In this document: piece after piece, positions 44,882-54,467 of the stretch
Layout of the letters: the number at the start of each line of letters is the position of its first letter
Numbering within the stretch: the first letter of the stretch is position 1
Source: Hyphomicrobiales bacterium
GTDB lineage: Bacteria > Pseudomonadota > Alphaproteobacteria > Rhizobiales > Beijerinckiaceae
Reading direction: 5' to 3'
NCBI GenBank assembly: GCA_025351165.1
Contig: JANXWK010000030.1
Coordinates: 1 to 64,000 of the forward strand
DNA length: 64,000 bases
Made by a program: the position numbers and the translations under genes
The notes under the pieces: model-generated
The model's input: the letters and a program-made list of their open reading frames with translations, nothing else
What the model was told of the DNA's origin: nothing
Databases searched by the model: none

Positions 44882-45396
44882 TGGGTTGGTTTAAACGCAT
44901 GCTTGATGCAAAAAATCGCCTGCATTTTTTTACATCTGGTTTTAAAATTCAGATACGTGAAGGCAAGCCTGACGATGCTGCGATGTTCTCCAATCTCCAT
45001 GCACAAGGATTTGAACGCGGTTGGGGGAGAAGTGAGCTTGAGGAGCTGCTCTGTGAAAAAACAGTCTTTGCCCATATGGCAGAAACAGGCTCGGGCACAT
45101 CCCAAGGTTTTATTATGTCCCGTATCGGGGCTGATGAAGCTGAAATTCTCTCAGTAGCAGTTGCCAAGAATGCACGTCGCAGAGGCGTAGGGGCACAGCT
45201 TTTAAGTGTGCACCTGTCTACACTTGCGCAATCAGGTGCAAAGACAGTTTTTCTGGAGGTGGATGAACTAAATCCAGCCGCAATAGCGCTTTACAAACAT
45301 TTTGGCTTTGAAATAGTTGGCAAGCGCAAAGCCTATTACAACCGTCAAGACGGATCATCTCCCTCCGCCCTTGTCATGAAGCGGTGTTTGAAATAG
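44881..45396 (+). CDS. rimI: Ribosomal-protein-alanine N-acetyltransferase RimI
   Basis: A 171-residue GNAT acetyltransferase; ATG at 44881 shares its A with the tsaB stop (TAATG). An upstream in-frame stretch reads through tsaB DNA and is not real. The acetyl-CoA loop is VAKNARRRGVGAQLLSVHL, and ELNPAAIALYKHFGFEIVGKR is the typical C-terminal block. RimI acetylates ribosomal protein bS18 in enterics; here it is assigned from the family and from the conserved tsaB-rimI pairing. Confidence 0.9.
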   Translation: MGWFKRMLDAKNRLHFFTSGFKIQIREGKPDDAAMFSNLHAQGFERGWGRSELEELLCEKTVFAHMAETGSGTSQGFIMSRIGADEAEILSVAVAKNARRRGVGAQLLSVHLSTLAQSGAKTVFLEVDELNPAAIALYKHFGFEIVGKRKAYYNRQDGSSPSALVMKRCLK

Positions 45397-45405
45397 TTCT
45401 TGAGT

Positions 45406-46203
45406 ATGCCTCACTTTACATTTGCCAACCGTTTGAAATTCGCTCTTAAAATCATTGCCATTGCAGGTTTTGCGCTTCCTGCCCTCCCAATTCAATGGTT
45501 ATTTGTGCGTTTCAACTCAAATGCCCAAAGGTATTTGCCTGTTATCTTTCACCGTTATGTTGCTTTTATTATCGGGCTAAAGATTCATGTTAAAGGTGCG
45601 CCATCCAAAAACCGTCCTCTCATGCTTGTTTCAAACCATGTGTCGTGGCTGGATATTGTGGCGCTCAGCGCTGTCTGTCCTGTATCCTTCATTGCAAAAT
45701 CTGAAATTGAGGGCTGGGGAGTATTTGGACTTTTTGCACGGTTGCAGCGCTCAATTTTTGTCAACAGATCACGCCGTGCCGCTACTAAAAAAGTTAATGA
45801 AACCATAGCAGAACGCCTTAAACGTAATGATGTAATGCTGCTGTTTGGAGAGGGCACTACAGGTAATGGCTGCGCTATTCTACCCTTTAAATCTTCATTG
45901 ATCGGGGTGGCTGGCGAACTAAAAAGCCTCTGGTTTCAGCCTGTATCCATTGTATATACAAAGTTGAGTGGCCTGCCAGCAGGGCGCTATGATCGTGCAC
46001 ATACTGCTTGGTACGGAAATATGGAGCTTTTACCAAATTTGCGCAGCATTTTAACTGGCCCACCCATTGATGCTGTTATACGCTTTGGTAGTCCGCATCA
46101 AATTGATATAAAAACAAACCGTAAAAAAATGGCAGCAGATTTAGAAGCCATGTCACGGCAGATGACTTACGAAGCCCATTATGGACGTAAAACTGAATTT
46201 TAA
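45406..46203 (+). CDS. 1-acyl-glycerol-3-phosphate-type acyltransferase (PlsC family)
   Basis: A 265-residue membrane-bound acyltransferase. An N-terminal hydrophobic stretch (IIAIAGFALPALPIQWLFV) leads to the catalytic HX4D motif NHVSWLD, then FVNRSRR and the acceptor-binding FGEGTTGNG. These enzymes acylate lysophosphatidate; close Rhizobiales relatives next to rimI may instead make ornithine lipid (OlsA type), which sequence alone cannot decide. ATG 45406 is preferred over an in-frame TTG six bases upstream. It follows rimI by nine bases. Confidence 0.88.
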   Translation: MPHFTFANRLKFALKIIAIAGFALPALPIQWLFVRFNSNAQRYLPVIFHRYVAFIIGLKIHVKGAPSKNRPLMLVSNHVSWLDIVALSAVCPVSFIAKSEIEGWGVFGLFARLQRSIFVNRSRRAATKKVNETIAERLKRNDVMLLFGEGTTGNGCAILPFKSSLIGVAGELKSLWFQPVSIVYTKLSGLPAGRYDRAHTAWYGNMELLPNLRSILTGPPIDAVIRFGSPHQIDIKTNRKKMAADLEAMSRQMTYEAHYGRKTEF

Positions 46204-46403
46204 AAACTTTACCTCCATAATCAGAATTACAGAGGAATGTGCTATAAAGCTATGCATGTTTTTGCAGTTGAAAAAAGTATTACAGACATTGTCCTTTTCT
46301 TAAGCATCCTACTGAAAAACTTGGCGTATCAGCAAATATTTTCAACGCTAGTTTTATTCTTAACTCGTCTTACGCAAGTTCAAACGAATATGCATATATG
46401 CAT

Positions 46404-46437
46404 AAAAAATCCTCGCACAGATTAAATGTGCAAGGAT
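46404..46437 (-). terminator. Terminator of the Hsp20-DUF1150 strand
   Basis: Read on the minus strand, ATCCTTGCAC pairs with GTGCGAGGAT (10 pairs, one G-U) around a 9-base loop and is followed by TTTTTT. It lies 22 bases past the stop of the DUF1150 gene. Confidence 0.85.
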
Positions 46438-46458
46438 AATGACATTTGAATATAAAGG

Positions 46459-46773
46459 CTAATGCAAGCTGACTGTTGCCAAATCGTTTTCCCATGCGCC
46501 AGCTGTTGCAGCGTCTTTGCTATCTGTAAGCAATATGGGCGATCCATCTGCTGCAAGCAAAGCATAAATTTTGATGCCTGCCTGTATATGGGGCGCATTT
46601 GGAAAAATACGACTTACATCTTCAGAACGCATGGTTTTGACATAAGCCACTTCGCCATCGCCCAAATTAGCAAATTCCTCGGATGACAGATCAATTGTGT
46701 CATGTGAATGGAGACGCGCCACCGAAAACCTTGCGGCATCTTTAGACTTTATTACTTCCTTGCGACTCTGCAT
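46459..46773 (-). CDS. DUF1150 family protein
   Basis: A 104-residue acidic protein with IDLSSEEFANLGDGEVAYVK and the C-terminal GIKIYALLAADGSPILLTDS, the DUF1150 pattern. Function unknown. In alphaproteobacteria DUF1150 genes are commonly encoded next to a small heat-shock protein, as here, where Hsp20 lies 213 bases upstream on the same strand. This pairing suggests a role in heat or protein-folding stress, but there is no direct evidence. GGAG precedes the ATG. Confidence 0.88.
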   Translation of the reverse strand: MQSRKEVIKSKDAARFSVARLHSHDTIDLSSEEFANLGDGEVAYVKTMRSEDVSRIFPNAPHIQAGIKIYALLAADGSPILLTDSKDAATAGAWENDLATVSLH

Positions 46774-46986
46774 GGCAGGCTCCTTTTTAAGTCAGCATAC
46801 TATTGTTCGACGTAGATGTCTTTAGATACGTAGAAAGTAGTGCACAGGTTCAGTTTCCGCCCAAAACTATTAAGGGCAGCTTAATTGAATAAAATTTATC
46901 AGATTTTACTTTTGTGCACATTTATCTTTACAAAACAAATTGTAGTCGGGATTGGCTTACACTTTTTGCACCATACAGTTATTAGC

Positions 46987-47415
46987 TTAATCCCGTTCAG
47001 TAATGTCTATACGCCTGACAATACGTTCTGGTTCCGGACGGGCAAGATCAATTGCCAGTAATCCATGTGCTAAATCGGCTCCCAGAACTTCCATACCATC
47101 GGCCAACAAAAAAGCCCTTTGAAACTGACGGGCCGCAATACCGCGATGCAGATACTCACGAGATTTATCGTCAAGCTGGCGACCGCGGATGAGAAGCTGG
47201 TTCTCCTCAATCAGGATTTCCAGCTGGGCACGTGTGAAACCTGCAACAGCGAGTGTAATACGCAGGCGCTCAGGACCTGTTTCATCACGATTGATACGCT
47301 CAATATTATAGGGGGGGTAACCATCACCTGTGGTTTTCACCACACGATCCAGGGCCCGCTCTATCTCCTCAAATCCAAGAAGAAAAGGAGAGTTTAAAGT
47401 TGTTAGACGCGACAT
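46987..47415 (-). CDS. Small heat-shock protein, Hsp20/IbpA family
   Basis: A 142-residue alpha-crystallin-type chaperone. The ATG at 47415 is chosen because AAGGG lies ten bases upstream and relatives begin MSRLTTLNSPFLLGF; an upstream in-frame ATG would add 15 residues. The crystallin core has YPPYNIERI, LAVAGFTRAQLEI, and the C-terminal RAFLLADGMEVLGADLAHGLL. It should bind unfolding proteins and hold them for refolding. Such genes often carry a ROSE thermometer; I cannot demonstrate one here. Confidence 0.93.
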   Translation of the reverse strand: MSRLTTLNSPFLLGFEEIERALDRVVKTTGDGYPPYNIERINRDETGPERLRITLAVAGFTRAQLEILIEENQLLIRGRQLDDKSREYLHRGIAARQFQRAFLLADGMEVLGADLAHGLLAIDLARPEPERIVRRIDITERD

Positions 47416-47535
47416 ATCAGAAGCCCTTATGCGTTGGCACTTCACAGCATTATGACCCAAATGGCACCATATTGCTGCTTCAGTTCGTTATTTATGTAGT
47501 GTTTAGTCATTTTCAAGAGCAGGGAGCAGTCTTTC

Positions 47536-49920
47536 TTATAATCTTAAAAAGCCAAATTCAAAAACTTGAGGTCTGAGCTTTTCACTTAATGCCTCATAAG
47601 CCAGTTTAAACTCGGTCATATCAAATTCAACGCCGTTTTGCTTGGCATTTGAAGCAAGTGCATTTCGTATCTGGTACCAGCCAACATCTGGCCTGTTAAG
47701 CTTGAATTCGGTACGGATTTTGCGGTTGAAATCACTTGCAAAATAAAGTTTCCAAATGCCTAGAGCTGCATTTAGTACTGTTTTGGCTTCTTTTGAGAGT
47801 GATTTATCTTTGAGATATTCCACCATAAAAGCAGATTCAAAACGCCCACTCGCATTGACTTCATTTTCAGCAAAAGGAATAAAATGGTTAACAATTGACC
47901 ATTTTTGGCTGTTCCACTCTAGATCATTAGCACTGGCTGTAAGGTTACTACCGTTAAACAACATCCAGATTAGACAATCAGTTTTAAAAGTGGAGGTAAG
48001 TTTTTCAGTTGGTTGTAAAAACTGATCGCGGTCATTCTGCCATGTAGGTTTAATAAGACGGCGAACGGAAAAGACAATTGCGGCTTGCCAGAGATTTTCT
48101 TCAGTTAAATAAAAACCGTCTCCTTGCCCATATGGCGAAGAAAACAGTACTGTTTGCTGAACTACATGTTGCATATCGTTCTTACCGCAATACATGTAAG
48201 CAATTGCATCATTTGCCCAAGTTTTCACACGAGGAACAGATGTTGCTGGAACTATAGATCCTTTTAATGGAAGAACGTGTAATTTGTTAGCTTTTGGTCT
48301 TTTTATCCAGACATTCAATAACATATTATTTGGTATGGTTATAAACGATTTTTTACCATGCCATTTTGTGTTTCTATCAATGACTTCAGTTTCTATTTTA
48401 GAAATAGTAATCTTTTTACTTGTATCCCAAACTAAAAAACCAATTGGAAAATTTCCTTTTAATCCATCGAAAGCTTTGCTATGCACAATAAAGCCCCCTA
48501 GATATTCGGCTTTCCAATGTTTTCTAAATTGTTCGAAATTTGGTGCGTTTAAATACTTTAATTTGCTAAACATAGCTAATTTTGCGCTTGGAATTTCTTT
48601 GTGAATCCTGGCAACAAATTGAGTAAACAGTTCATTAGCCGCCTTACCGTACTCCTTCATAGCATTATCTGCAAATTTTGTTTCAACAACTCCAGCTTTG
48701 TTACCGCTCCCAGCTCCTGTTCCTACCTCTGCGTAAGGTGGGTTCATTAAAATAAGTATTTTCTTTGAACCTTTAACTCTATTTTTAGAATTTAAAATCA
48801 CCTGCTGTAATTCTTTGGGCAATTTATTGCTTATTGAATAATCAATGTTACCCCTGTCATCTATATCATCATTCAGATAATCATATTGAAACCGCGAGGC
48901 TGCAACACAGGTTCGGCTCGCATTCATAACATCAACATCTGCTTTATCAAGAGTACTCATAAACACGTTACGATGGTTTGAGTGTTTAACTTGCAAGTTT
49001 CCAACACCACAACACATATCCCAGACAATATATTTTTGTTGCCAGTTTTTACCCAGTGTTTCACTCAGAAGATCATAAGCTTTATCGACTATTTTAAGGG
49101 GTGTATAAAAAGCTCCCTTGAAGCTGCGTTCGTCAATTGGGAGCAGGCTATCACGGCGTTCTAATAGATAGTCTCGATATTCTTTGTCTGGTGGGCGGTG
49201 ATAAATAGTCCAGAACCGACGATACCCTGAAATACTTGATAGTTCATAGTTTTTGCCATCACGCATGAAAATGGGTGATTCCCCATCATAAACTAATCGC
49301 GCGGGCAAGTTGGGAATAGTGGTACTCTGTCCATCATGCATAATATCAGCAAAAAAGAGCAAAGCATAATCTACCTCTTCAACACCTTCTAATTCCCTGC
49401 CAACCATCTCCACCCATTTATCAAATACCTGCTTCAGGTTATCAGGCGTTATGGGTGTGCGGATAAACTTACCTTCTTTAATGGCGGTTTGAACAGCTTG
49501 AATAAACTCATCTTCATGCGTTGAAATCTTGTAGACAATGAAATGCGCCTCAATGTATGGCTGTACGTGTTTTATTGTCGCTTTACTGACCTGCGATGCT
49601 GATTTTGGCCATTCAATTGTCTTGTCTTTAAGTAAAGGAAGGGCATGTTTTGTTTCCATAAACGCTGCTTTTTCACGGTCAAAAACGCCTAGAAATGGTG
49701 GTATCTGTTCACCTTTATTATGGGCAGCCCTGACATAAAACAAAAGCTGGGCAAACATGGCAGCAGGCGGCGTTAATGTTTCCTTGGCCTCGAACCATAT
49801 TTCCTCCGTCTGGACATCAATTAGATTTTTTCGAACATTTTTAAGACCAAGTGCTTTGATATAGGCGTCTTTAACATCTTCTTCTGATCTTACTGCTTTA
49901 AGAGATTGGTAAAGGGACAT
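47536..49920 (-). CDS. Fused endonuclease/adenine methyltransferase, type IIG-like restriction-modification protein
   Basis: A 794-residue protein from ATG 49920, supported by GAGGA upstream; an in-frame extension to 49992 lacks a site. Near the N-terminus Asp35, Glu44 and Lys46 (DVQTEEIWFEAK) fit a PD-(D/E)XK nuclease core. From about residue 290 is an N6-adenine methyltransferase: SFKGAFYTPLKIVDKAYDLL, SAM motif VWDMCCGVGNLQV, and catalytic NPPY in ILMNPPYAEVG. The remaining 300 residues could contain target recognition. Nuclease and methylase in one chain suggest type IIG; no separate specificity gene is adjacent. It lies between Hsp20 and slipin genes and is AT-rich, consistent with acquisition. 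Confidence 0.8.
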   Translation of the reverse strand: MSLYQSLKAVRSEEDVKDAYIKALGLKNVRKNLIDVQTEEIWFEAKETLTPPAAMFAQLLFYVRAAHNKGEQIPPFLGVFDREKAAFMETKHALPLLKDKTIEWPKSASQVSKATIKHVQPYIEAHFIVYKISTHEDEFIQAVQTAIKEGKFIRTPITPDNLKQVFDKWVEMVGRELEGVEEVDYALLFFADIMHDGQSTTIPNLPARLVYDGESPIFMRDGKNYELSSISGYRRFWTIYHRPPDKEYRDYLLERRDSLLPIDERSFKGAFYTPLKIVDKAYDLLSETLGKNWQQKYIVWDMCCGVGNLQVKHSNHRNVFMSTLDKADVDVMNASRTCVAASRFQYDYLNDDIDDRGNIDYSISNKLPKELQQVILNSKNRVKGSKKILILMNPPYAEVGTGAGSGNKAGVVETKFADNAMKEYGKAANELFTQFVARIHKEIPSAKLAMFSKLKYLNAPNFEQFRKHWKAEYLGGFIVHSKAFDGLKGNFPIGFLVWDTSKKITISKIETEVIDRNTKWHGKKSFITIPNNMLLNVWIKRPKANKLHVLPLKGSIVPATSVPRVKTWANDAIAYMYCGKNDMQHVVQQTVLFSSPYGQGDGFYLTEENLWQAAIVFSVRRLIKPTWQNDRDQFLQPTEKLTSTFKTDCLIWMLFNGSNLTASANDLEWNSQKWSIVNHFIPFAENEVNASGRFESAFMVEYLKDKSLSKEAKTVLNAALGIWKLYFASDFNRKIRTEFKLNRPDVGWYQIRNALASNAKQNGVEFDMTEFKLAYEALSEKLRPQVFEFGFLRL

Positions 49921-49998
49921 TCGTTTCCTCTGAAATACATATATTTGAACACGATTTGGCAGGCATTCCCCATACAGGCAACTGCTTATCAAAATTTA

Positions 49999-50787
49999 TC
50001 AAGATTTGCTCATCTTAGCCGCCATATCGCCCAAACCTCTTGCCGCTGTCACAAACTCGCTTGGCATCATTACAATTGTTGTGGTGTTCTGCTCAGCGCC
50101 AACTTCTGTTATCATCTGCATGCGTCGAAGTTCAAGCGCTGCCGGGTTTAGCATAATGGTTTCTGCAGCCTGGCGCAGGCGTTCAGCAGCTTCAAGCTCC
50201 GCGTCTGCCTTGATGATACGGGCCCGTTTTTCTCGCAAGGCTTCAGCCTCCTGCGCCATGGCGCGCTGCATGGATTCAGGGATTTCGACGTTTTTCATCT
50301 GGATCAGTTCAACAGCAACGCCCCATGGGTGCGTCACCTGATCCACCGCATTTTTCATAAGGCTGGTGATGGTGTCCTGAGATTTAAGGATTTCATCAAG
50401 CGTGTGCTGGCCCAAAACCGTGCGTAATGTTGTAACCGCCATTTGCACAACAGCATTTTCCACGCCTGCAACCTCAACTACGGCTTTGGCTGGATCAATA
50501 ACCTTGTACCAGATAACGGCATTGACCTTTATAGGTACATTATCGCGTGTAATTGCTTCCTGCTGTTCGACAGCCGCAGTAACGGTACGAATATCAAGGG
50601 TAACTTTCCATTCAAGGAAGGGAATCATCAGGTAAAGCCCAGGGCCAGCTGTGCGATTTAATTTGCCAAGCCGAAAAATGACTGAACGCTCATACTGATT
50701 AGCGATCTTAAGCAGCATAAAGGCCAAGACAACAATCAAGAAAACGTAAATTCCGATTGAGACCTGTGGTGGAAAAATTGTTAGCAT
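49999..50787 (-). CDS. Slipin (stomatin/SPFH family) membrane protein
   Basis: A 262-residue protein with an N-terminal membrane hairpin (IGIYVFLIVVLAFMLLKIA) followed by an SPFH domain: YERSVIFRLGKLNRTAGPGLYL, then ITRDNVPIKVNAVIWYKV and TTLRTVLGQHTLDEIL. A helical C-terminal region (EAEALREKRARIIKADAE) supports oligomers. Slipins organise membrane microdomains and often work with NfeD proteases; no nfeD gene is adjacent. ATG 50787 has AGGTG upstream and is preferred over the in-frame start at 50826. Confidence 0.9.
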   Translation of the reverse strand: MLTIFPPQVSIGIYVFLIVVLAFMLLKIANQYERSVIFRLGKLNRTAGPGLYLMIPFLEWKVTLDIRTVTAAVEQQEAITRDNVPIKVNAVIWYKVIDPAKAVVEVAGVENAVVQMAVTTLRTVLGQHTLDEILKSQDTITSLMKNAVDQVTHPWGVAVELIQMKNVEIPESMQRAMAQEAEALREKRARIIKADAELEAAERLRQAAETIMLNPAALELRRMQMITEVGAEQNTTTIVMMPSEFVTAARGLGDMAAKMSKS

Positions 50788-50866
50788 GTAAACACCTGTT
50801 GAGCTTTGACTTGTAAGCTGCAACAAAGATACAAAAATGAACAGTGCTAATTTGTGGAAGCCAATT

Positions 50867-51640
50867 ATGATTTATGAAACTATAATCGTTGAAACACATG
50901 AGCGTGTGGGACTGGTGCGTCTTAACCGTCCACAGGTTCTCAATGCCCTTAATGCACAGCTGGTGGATGAGCTTGGCGCTGCACTTGACACTTTTGAGGC
51001 CGATAACTCCATTGGCTGCATTGTGGTTACGGGATCCGACAAAGCCTTTGCAGCTGGTGCGGACATTACAGAGATGGCCAGCAAAACCTATATGCAGGCC
51101 TATCTTGAAAATTTTATTGCCCGCTGGGACAGGGTTTCACGCACACGCAAAGTTGTTATTGCGGCTGTAAATGGCTTTGCACTTGGTGGTGGTTGTGAGC
51201 TTGCCATGATGTGTGATTTTATTATTTGCTCTGAAACCGCAAAATTTGGACAGCCTGAAATCAAGCTCGGCATCATGCCAGGTTCAGGCGGTACACAGCG
51301 TCTTACACGGGCTGTAGGCAAGGCAAAAGCCATGGATATGTGCTTGAGCGGCCGTATGATGGATGCTTTGGAAGCAGAACGCGCTGGGCTTGTTTCGCGT
51401 ATTGTACCAGCAGATAAACTGCTGGAGGAAGCTTTGAACGCTGCTAAAATAATTGCGGATATGGCTTTGAGCGCCACAATGATGGCGAAAGAAGCTGTCA
51501 ACCGCTCGTTTGAGAGCAGTATGGCTGAAGGTATTTTATTTGAACGACGGGTATTCCACTCCATGTTTGGTACAGATAACCAGATTGAAGGCATGAACGC
51601 CTTTACTGAAAAGCGTAAACCCCAGTTCAACAAGGCTTGA
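50867..51640 (+). CDS. Enoyl-CoA hydratase/isomerase
   Basis: A 257-residue crotonase-family protein; ATG 50867 with GGAAG upstream gives the usual family length, whereas 50837 would add ten residues. Oxyanion-hole blocks are [12 protein letters not shown] and [14 protein letters not shown], with [17 protein letters not shown] bearing both catalytic glutamates. It hydrates 2-enoyl-CoA in fatty-acid or phenylacetate degradation. I recall this gene next to rpsT in Rhizobiales; here a permease gene lies between them. Confidence 0.92.
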   Translation: MIYETIIVETHERVGLVRLNRPQVLNALNAQLVDELGAALDTFEADNSIGCIVVTGSDKAFAAGADITEMASKTYMQAYLENFIARWDRVSRTRKVVIAAVNGFALGGGCELAMMCDFIICSETAKFGQPEIKLGIMPGSGGTQRLTRAVGKAKAMDMCLSGRMMDALEAERAGLVSRIVPADKLLEEALNAAKIIADMALSATMMAKEAVNRSFESSMAEGILFERRVFHSMFGTDNQIEGMNAFTEKRKPQFNKA

Positions 51641-51643
51641 GCA

Positions 51644-52450
51644 TTGGATTTTGGCTCTGATTTAGGATTATATCTGCTGGCTCTTATGGGCCTGGTTGCA
51701 TTCGTGGCGGGCACAATTGACTCCATTGCAGGTGGTGGTGGGCTAATTGTTGTGCCTGCTTTGCTGCTGACTGGTATTGATCCTATTCTGGTGCTTGGCA
51801 CCAACAAGCTGCAAAGCACCTTTGGCAGTTTTTCTGCGACCCTGGCTTTTGCCCGTAAAGGTCATCTCAATTTGAGAAAATGGGCTGGTTTGGCGCTCAT
51901 ATCAGGGATAGGGTCATTATTTGGCGCCTGGCTGCTCACCCAGTTTTCATCCCAATGGCTCCTAACCCTCATGCCTGTATTACTCCTGCTGATTGCGGGA
52001 TATTTTGCTCTTTCGCGCTCAATCAGTAATGTTGATGCCAAAGCCCGCATGGGTGCAGTCATGTTTGGTTTTACAATTGTGCCCCTGATTGGTGCCTATG
52101 ATGGTTTTTTTGGTCCAGGTACAGGTGCATTTTTTGTACTCAGCATTGTAACATTGCGTGGCCTGGCTGTTATTCCAGCCACTGGTCTTACCAAGTACCT
52201 TAATTTTGGCAGCAATGTCGGGGCGTTGATATTTTTTGTTTTCAGCGGCAAAATTTTATGGGCTTTGGGATTGATAATGGGAATATGCCAGTTTGCTGGC
52301 GCGCAGCTTGGGGCACGCCTTGCCATGCGGATTGGAGCCAGATTGATACGGCCCTTACTGATTTTTATCAGCATTGCCATGGCTTTACGCCTGCTTTTGA
52401 GCGCAGGGCACTCATTTCGTATAGCCATAGCAAGTTTTTTTGGCTTTTAA
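51644..52450 (+). CDS. TauE/SafE family (TSUP) permease
   Basis: A 268-residue integral membrane protein with about eight hydrophobic segments and the TSUP signatures AGTIDSIAGGGGLIVVPALL (about residues 22-41) and GAYDGFFGPGTGAFFVL (about 149-165). Such proteins export sulfite, sulfonates or other small anions; the substrate is unknown. It starts at TTG three bases after the enoyl-CoA hydratase stop, so it is cotranscribed with it and separates that gene from rpsT. Confidence 0.92.
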   Translation: MDFGSDLGLYLLALMGLVAFVAGTIDSIAGGGGLIVVPALLLTGIDPILVLGTNKLQSTFGSFSATLAFARKGHLNLRKWAGLALISGIGSLFGAWLLTQFSSQWLLTLMPVLLLLIAGYFALSRSISNVDAKARMGAVMFGFTIVPLIGAYDGFFGPGTGAFFVLSIVTLRGLAVIPATGLTKYLNFGSNVGALIFFVFSGKILWALGLIMGICQFAGAQLGARLAMRIGARLIRPLLIFISIAMALRLLLSAGHSFRIAIASFFGF

Positions 52451-52566
52451 ACAGTGGATAAGATTGACGTACCAACGCCTTTATGCAAATAACAGCTCAA
52501 ATGCGCCCAGCTCTATTGGCCTGGCGCTCAAATGTTTCTTATCATGTTCAAGGATAGTCCATAATC

Positions 52567-52833
52567 ATGGCGAATACAAAGTCAGCCAAAAAAGCCGCCC
52601 GTCAAACACTTCGTCGTACAGAGGTTAATAAATCGCGTCGCAGCCGCATGCGGACTTTTGTACGCAAAGTTGAAGAAGCAATTGCTGGTGGTGATCACAC
52701 AGTGGCAATGGCTGCCCTCCAGGCTGCACAGCCAGAAATGATGCGTGCCGCACAAAAGGGCATCATCACGCCAAACACAGCGTCCCGCAAAGTGTCTCGC
52801 CTTAACAAGCAGATTTTTGCACTCAAGGCTTAA
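52567..52833 (+). CDS. rpsT: 30S ribosomal protein bS20
   Basis: An 88-residue basic protein starting [20 protein letters not shown], the bS20 N-terminus that contacts 16S rRNA. AAGGA precedes the ATG. A strong hairpin terminator follows. In relatives dnaA usually follows rpsT; here the next gene is dctA on the opposite strand. Confidence 0.98.
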   Translation: MANTKSAKKAARQTLRRTEVNKSRRSRMRTFVRKVEEAIAGGDHTVAMAALQAAQPEMMRAAQKGIITPNTASRKVSRLNKQIFALKA

Positions 52834-52849
52834 ATTCAGTTTCATATTC

Positions 52850-52890
52850 AAAAGCCGTCGCAAAAATTCATCTTGAGCGACGGCTTTTTT
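52850..52890 (+). terminator. rpsT terminator
   Basis: AAAAGCCGTCGC (52850-52861) pairs perfectly with GCGACGGCTTTT (52877-52888), a 12-bp stem with a 15-base loop and a T run at its 3' edge. Confidence 0.93.
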
Positions 52891-53034
52891 GTGTGTTTAT
52901 TATAGAACTTGGCTTATCCTGATCAAGAAATACACCCTGTAACAAGCTAGCACAAATTTACGGTTATTCCTTGTTTACACAAGAGAGTGATACCAAGGCC
53001 CGTTAAGTGCACTCCACTCAAGAAATCATCATTT

Positions 53035-54363
53035 TTACATTGTTATAAAACTATCCAAATCCTGCTCGGCCAGTTTGCCATCAAGGGCAGCTTTGAGTTT
53101 TTTACGATCAAGCGCACCTTCCCAGCCAGCTACAACTATCGCTGCAACGCTGTTGCCAATAATGTTGGTGATGGCGCGGCACTCACTCATAAATTTATCA
53201 ATGCCAAACACCATACTAACCCCAACGGCAAGCTCAGGCCTTACAGCTGCCAGAGTACCCGCCAGAACAATAAAGCCAGAACCTGTGACACCGCTTGCAC
53301 CTTTAGAGGTCAGCATGGCAATCCCCAGCAGGATAGCCTGCTCGCCCCAGGTTAAATTAACGCCAGAAGCCTGCGCAATGAAAAGCGCTGCCAATGTAAT
53401 GTAGATATTTGTGCCATCCAGATTAAACGAATACCCAGTTGGCACAACGAAACGCACGACAGATTTTTCACAGCCAAGACGCTCCAGCTTATCCATCAAG
53501 GGAGCGAGTGCACTTTCAGAGGAGCTGGTGCCCAATACAAGCAGCAATTCACTTTTAATATAGCGCAGCAGTTTGAAAATATTAAATCCTGCAAAATAAG
53601 CAATAGTACCAAGTACGCCAAAAATGAAAATTGCGGCTGTGATATAAAAAAGGGCAATCAAGCCAAATAAATTGCCTAAAGCTGCGGGACCGTAACGACC
53701 AATCGTAAAAGCCATAGCACCAAGTGCACCAATTGGTGCAAGCTGCATAATGAAGCCCAACATGCCAAACAGGACATGCGACATTTCATCAACAAGATTA
53801 CGAACCGCATTGCCTTTAACGCCAACCTTCATGAGAGCAAAGCCAAAAAGCAGCGCTAAAAACAGGACTGGCAGAATCAGGTCTTTATTAGTGAAAGCAT
53901 TGACAAGCGTATCAGGAATAATATCACTAATGAATTTGAGCGTGGTTTCATTCTTGGCTTTATCTATGTAGGTTTGGGCTGTTGCCATTTCAGCAGCGCT
54001 GGCTTTACCCTGAAAGCCAGCCCCTGGTTGAAAGAAATTGGCCACGACAACACCAATGAATAGTGCAAATGTTGAGACTATTTCAAAATAAAGGATAGCT
54101 TTGGCACCAACTGACCCGACTGATTTAGCGTCTTTTACACCAGCAATACCTGTTACCACAGTACAAAAAATGATTGGTGCAATCATCATTTTTATTAGTT
54201 TAATGAATAGTGTACCAAGAGGTTCTAACGCGATGCCAAGCTTGGGATCCAGCCAACCAATCAGGCCACCTACTATAATGGCAGCCAGGACCTGAATATA
54301 CAAATGCCTGTAGAATGGTATTTTTTTACGTGACGCTTTGGTGCCCACCGCGTGTGCTGTCAT
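53035..54363 (-). CDS. dctA: C4-dicarboxylate:cation symporter DctA
   Basis: A 442-residue sodium/proton:dicarboxylate symporter of the DAACS family. Landmarks include LYIQVLAAIIVGGLIGWLDP, FIKLIKMMIAPIIFCTVVTG, the serine-rich VLGTSSSESALAPLM hairpin, and YSFNLDGTNIYITLAALF in the substrate region. It imports succinate, fumarate and malate. No dctB/dctD sensor pair is adjacent. It occupies the site between rpsT and hemW where I would expect dnaA. Confidence 0.96.
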   Translation of the reverse strand: MTAHAVGTKASRKKIPFYRHLYIQVLAAIIVGGLIGWLDPKLGIALEPLGTLFIKLIKMMIAPIIFCTVVTGIAGVKDAKSVGSVGAKAILYFEIVSTFALFIGVVVANFFQPGAGFQGKASAAEMATAQTYIDKAKNETTLKFISDIIPDTLVNAFTNKDLILPVLFLALLFGFALMKVGVKGNAVRNLVDEMSHVLFGMLGFIMQLAPIGALGAMAFTIGRYGPAALGNLFGLIALFYITAAIFIFGVLGTIAYFAGFNIFKLLRYIKSELLLVLGTSSSESALAPLMDKLERLGCEKSVVRFVVPTGYSFNLDGTNIYITLAALFIAQASGVNLTWGEQAILLGIAMLTSKGASGVTGSGFIVLAGTLAAVRPELAVGVSMVFGIDKFMSECRAITNIIGNSVAAIVVAGWEGALDRKKLKAALDGKLAEQDLDSFITM

Positions 54364-54467
54364 GATATGTCCTCCACCCAGATTTATCCGTTTTTAAACG
54401 TGATATTTCCAGCCAGAATACATGAGTTTACTTATATTGAAATTAATTAGTTTATGCATAAACTAAT

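Noticed and set aside
47416-47520. ROSE-type RNA thermometer before hsp20
   Set aside because: Common for this gene family, but I could not find the characteristic pairing against the ribosome binding site.
52890-53034. Chromosomal origin next to rpsT
   Set aside because: dnaA is absent and I see no cluster of DnaA boxes in this short gap.
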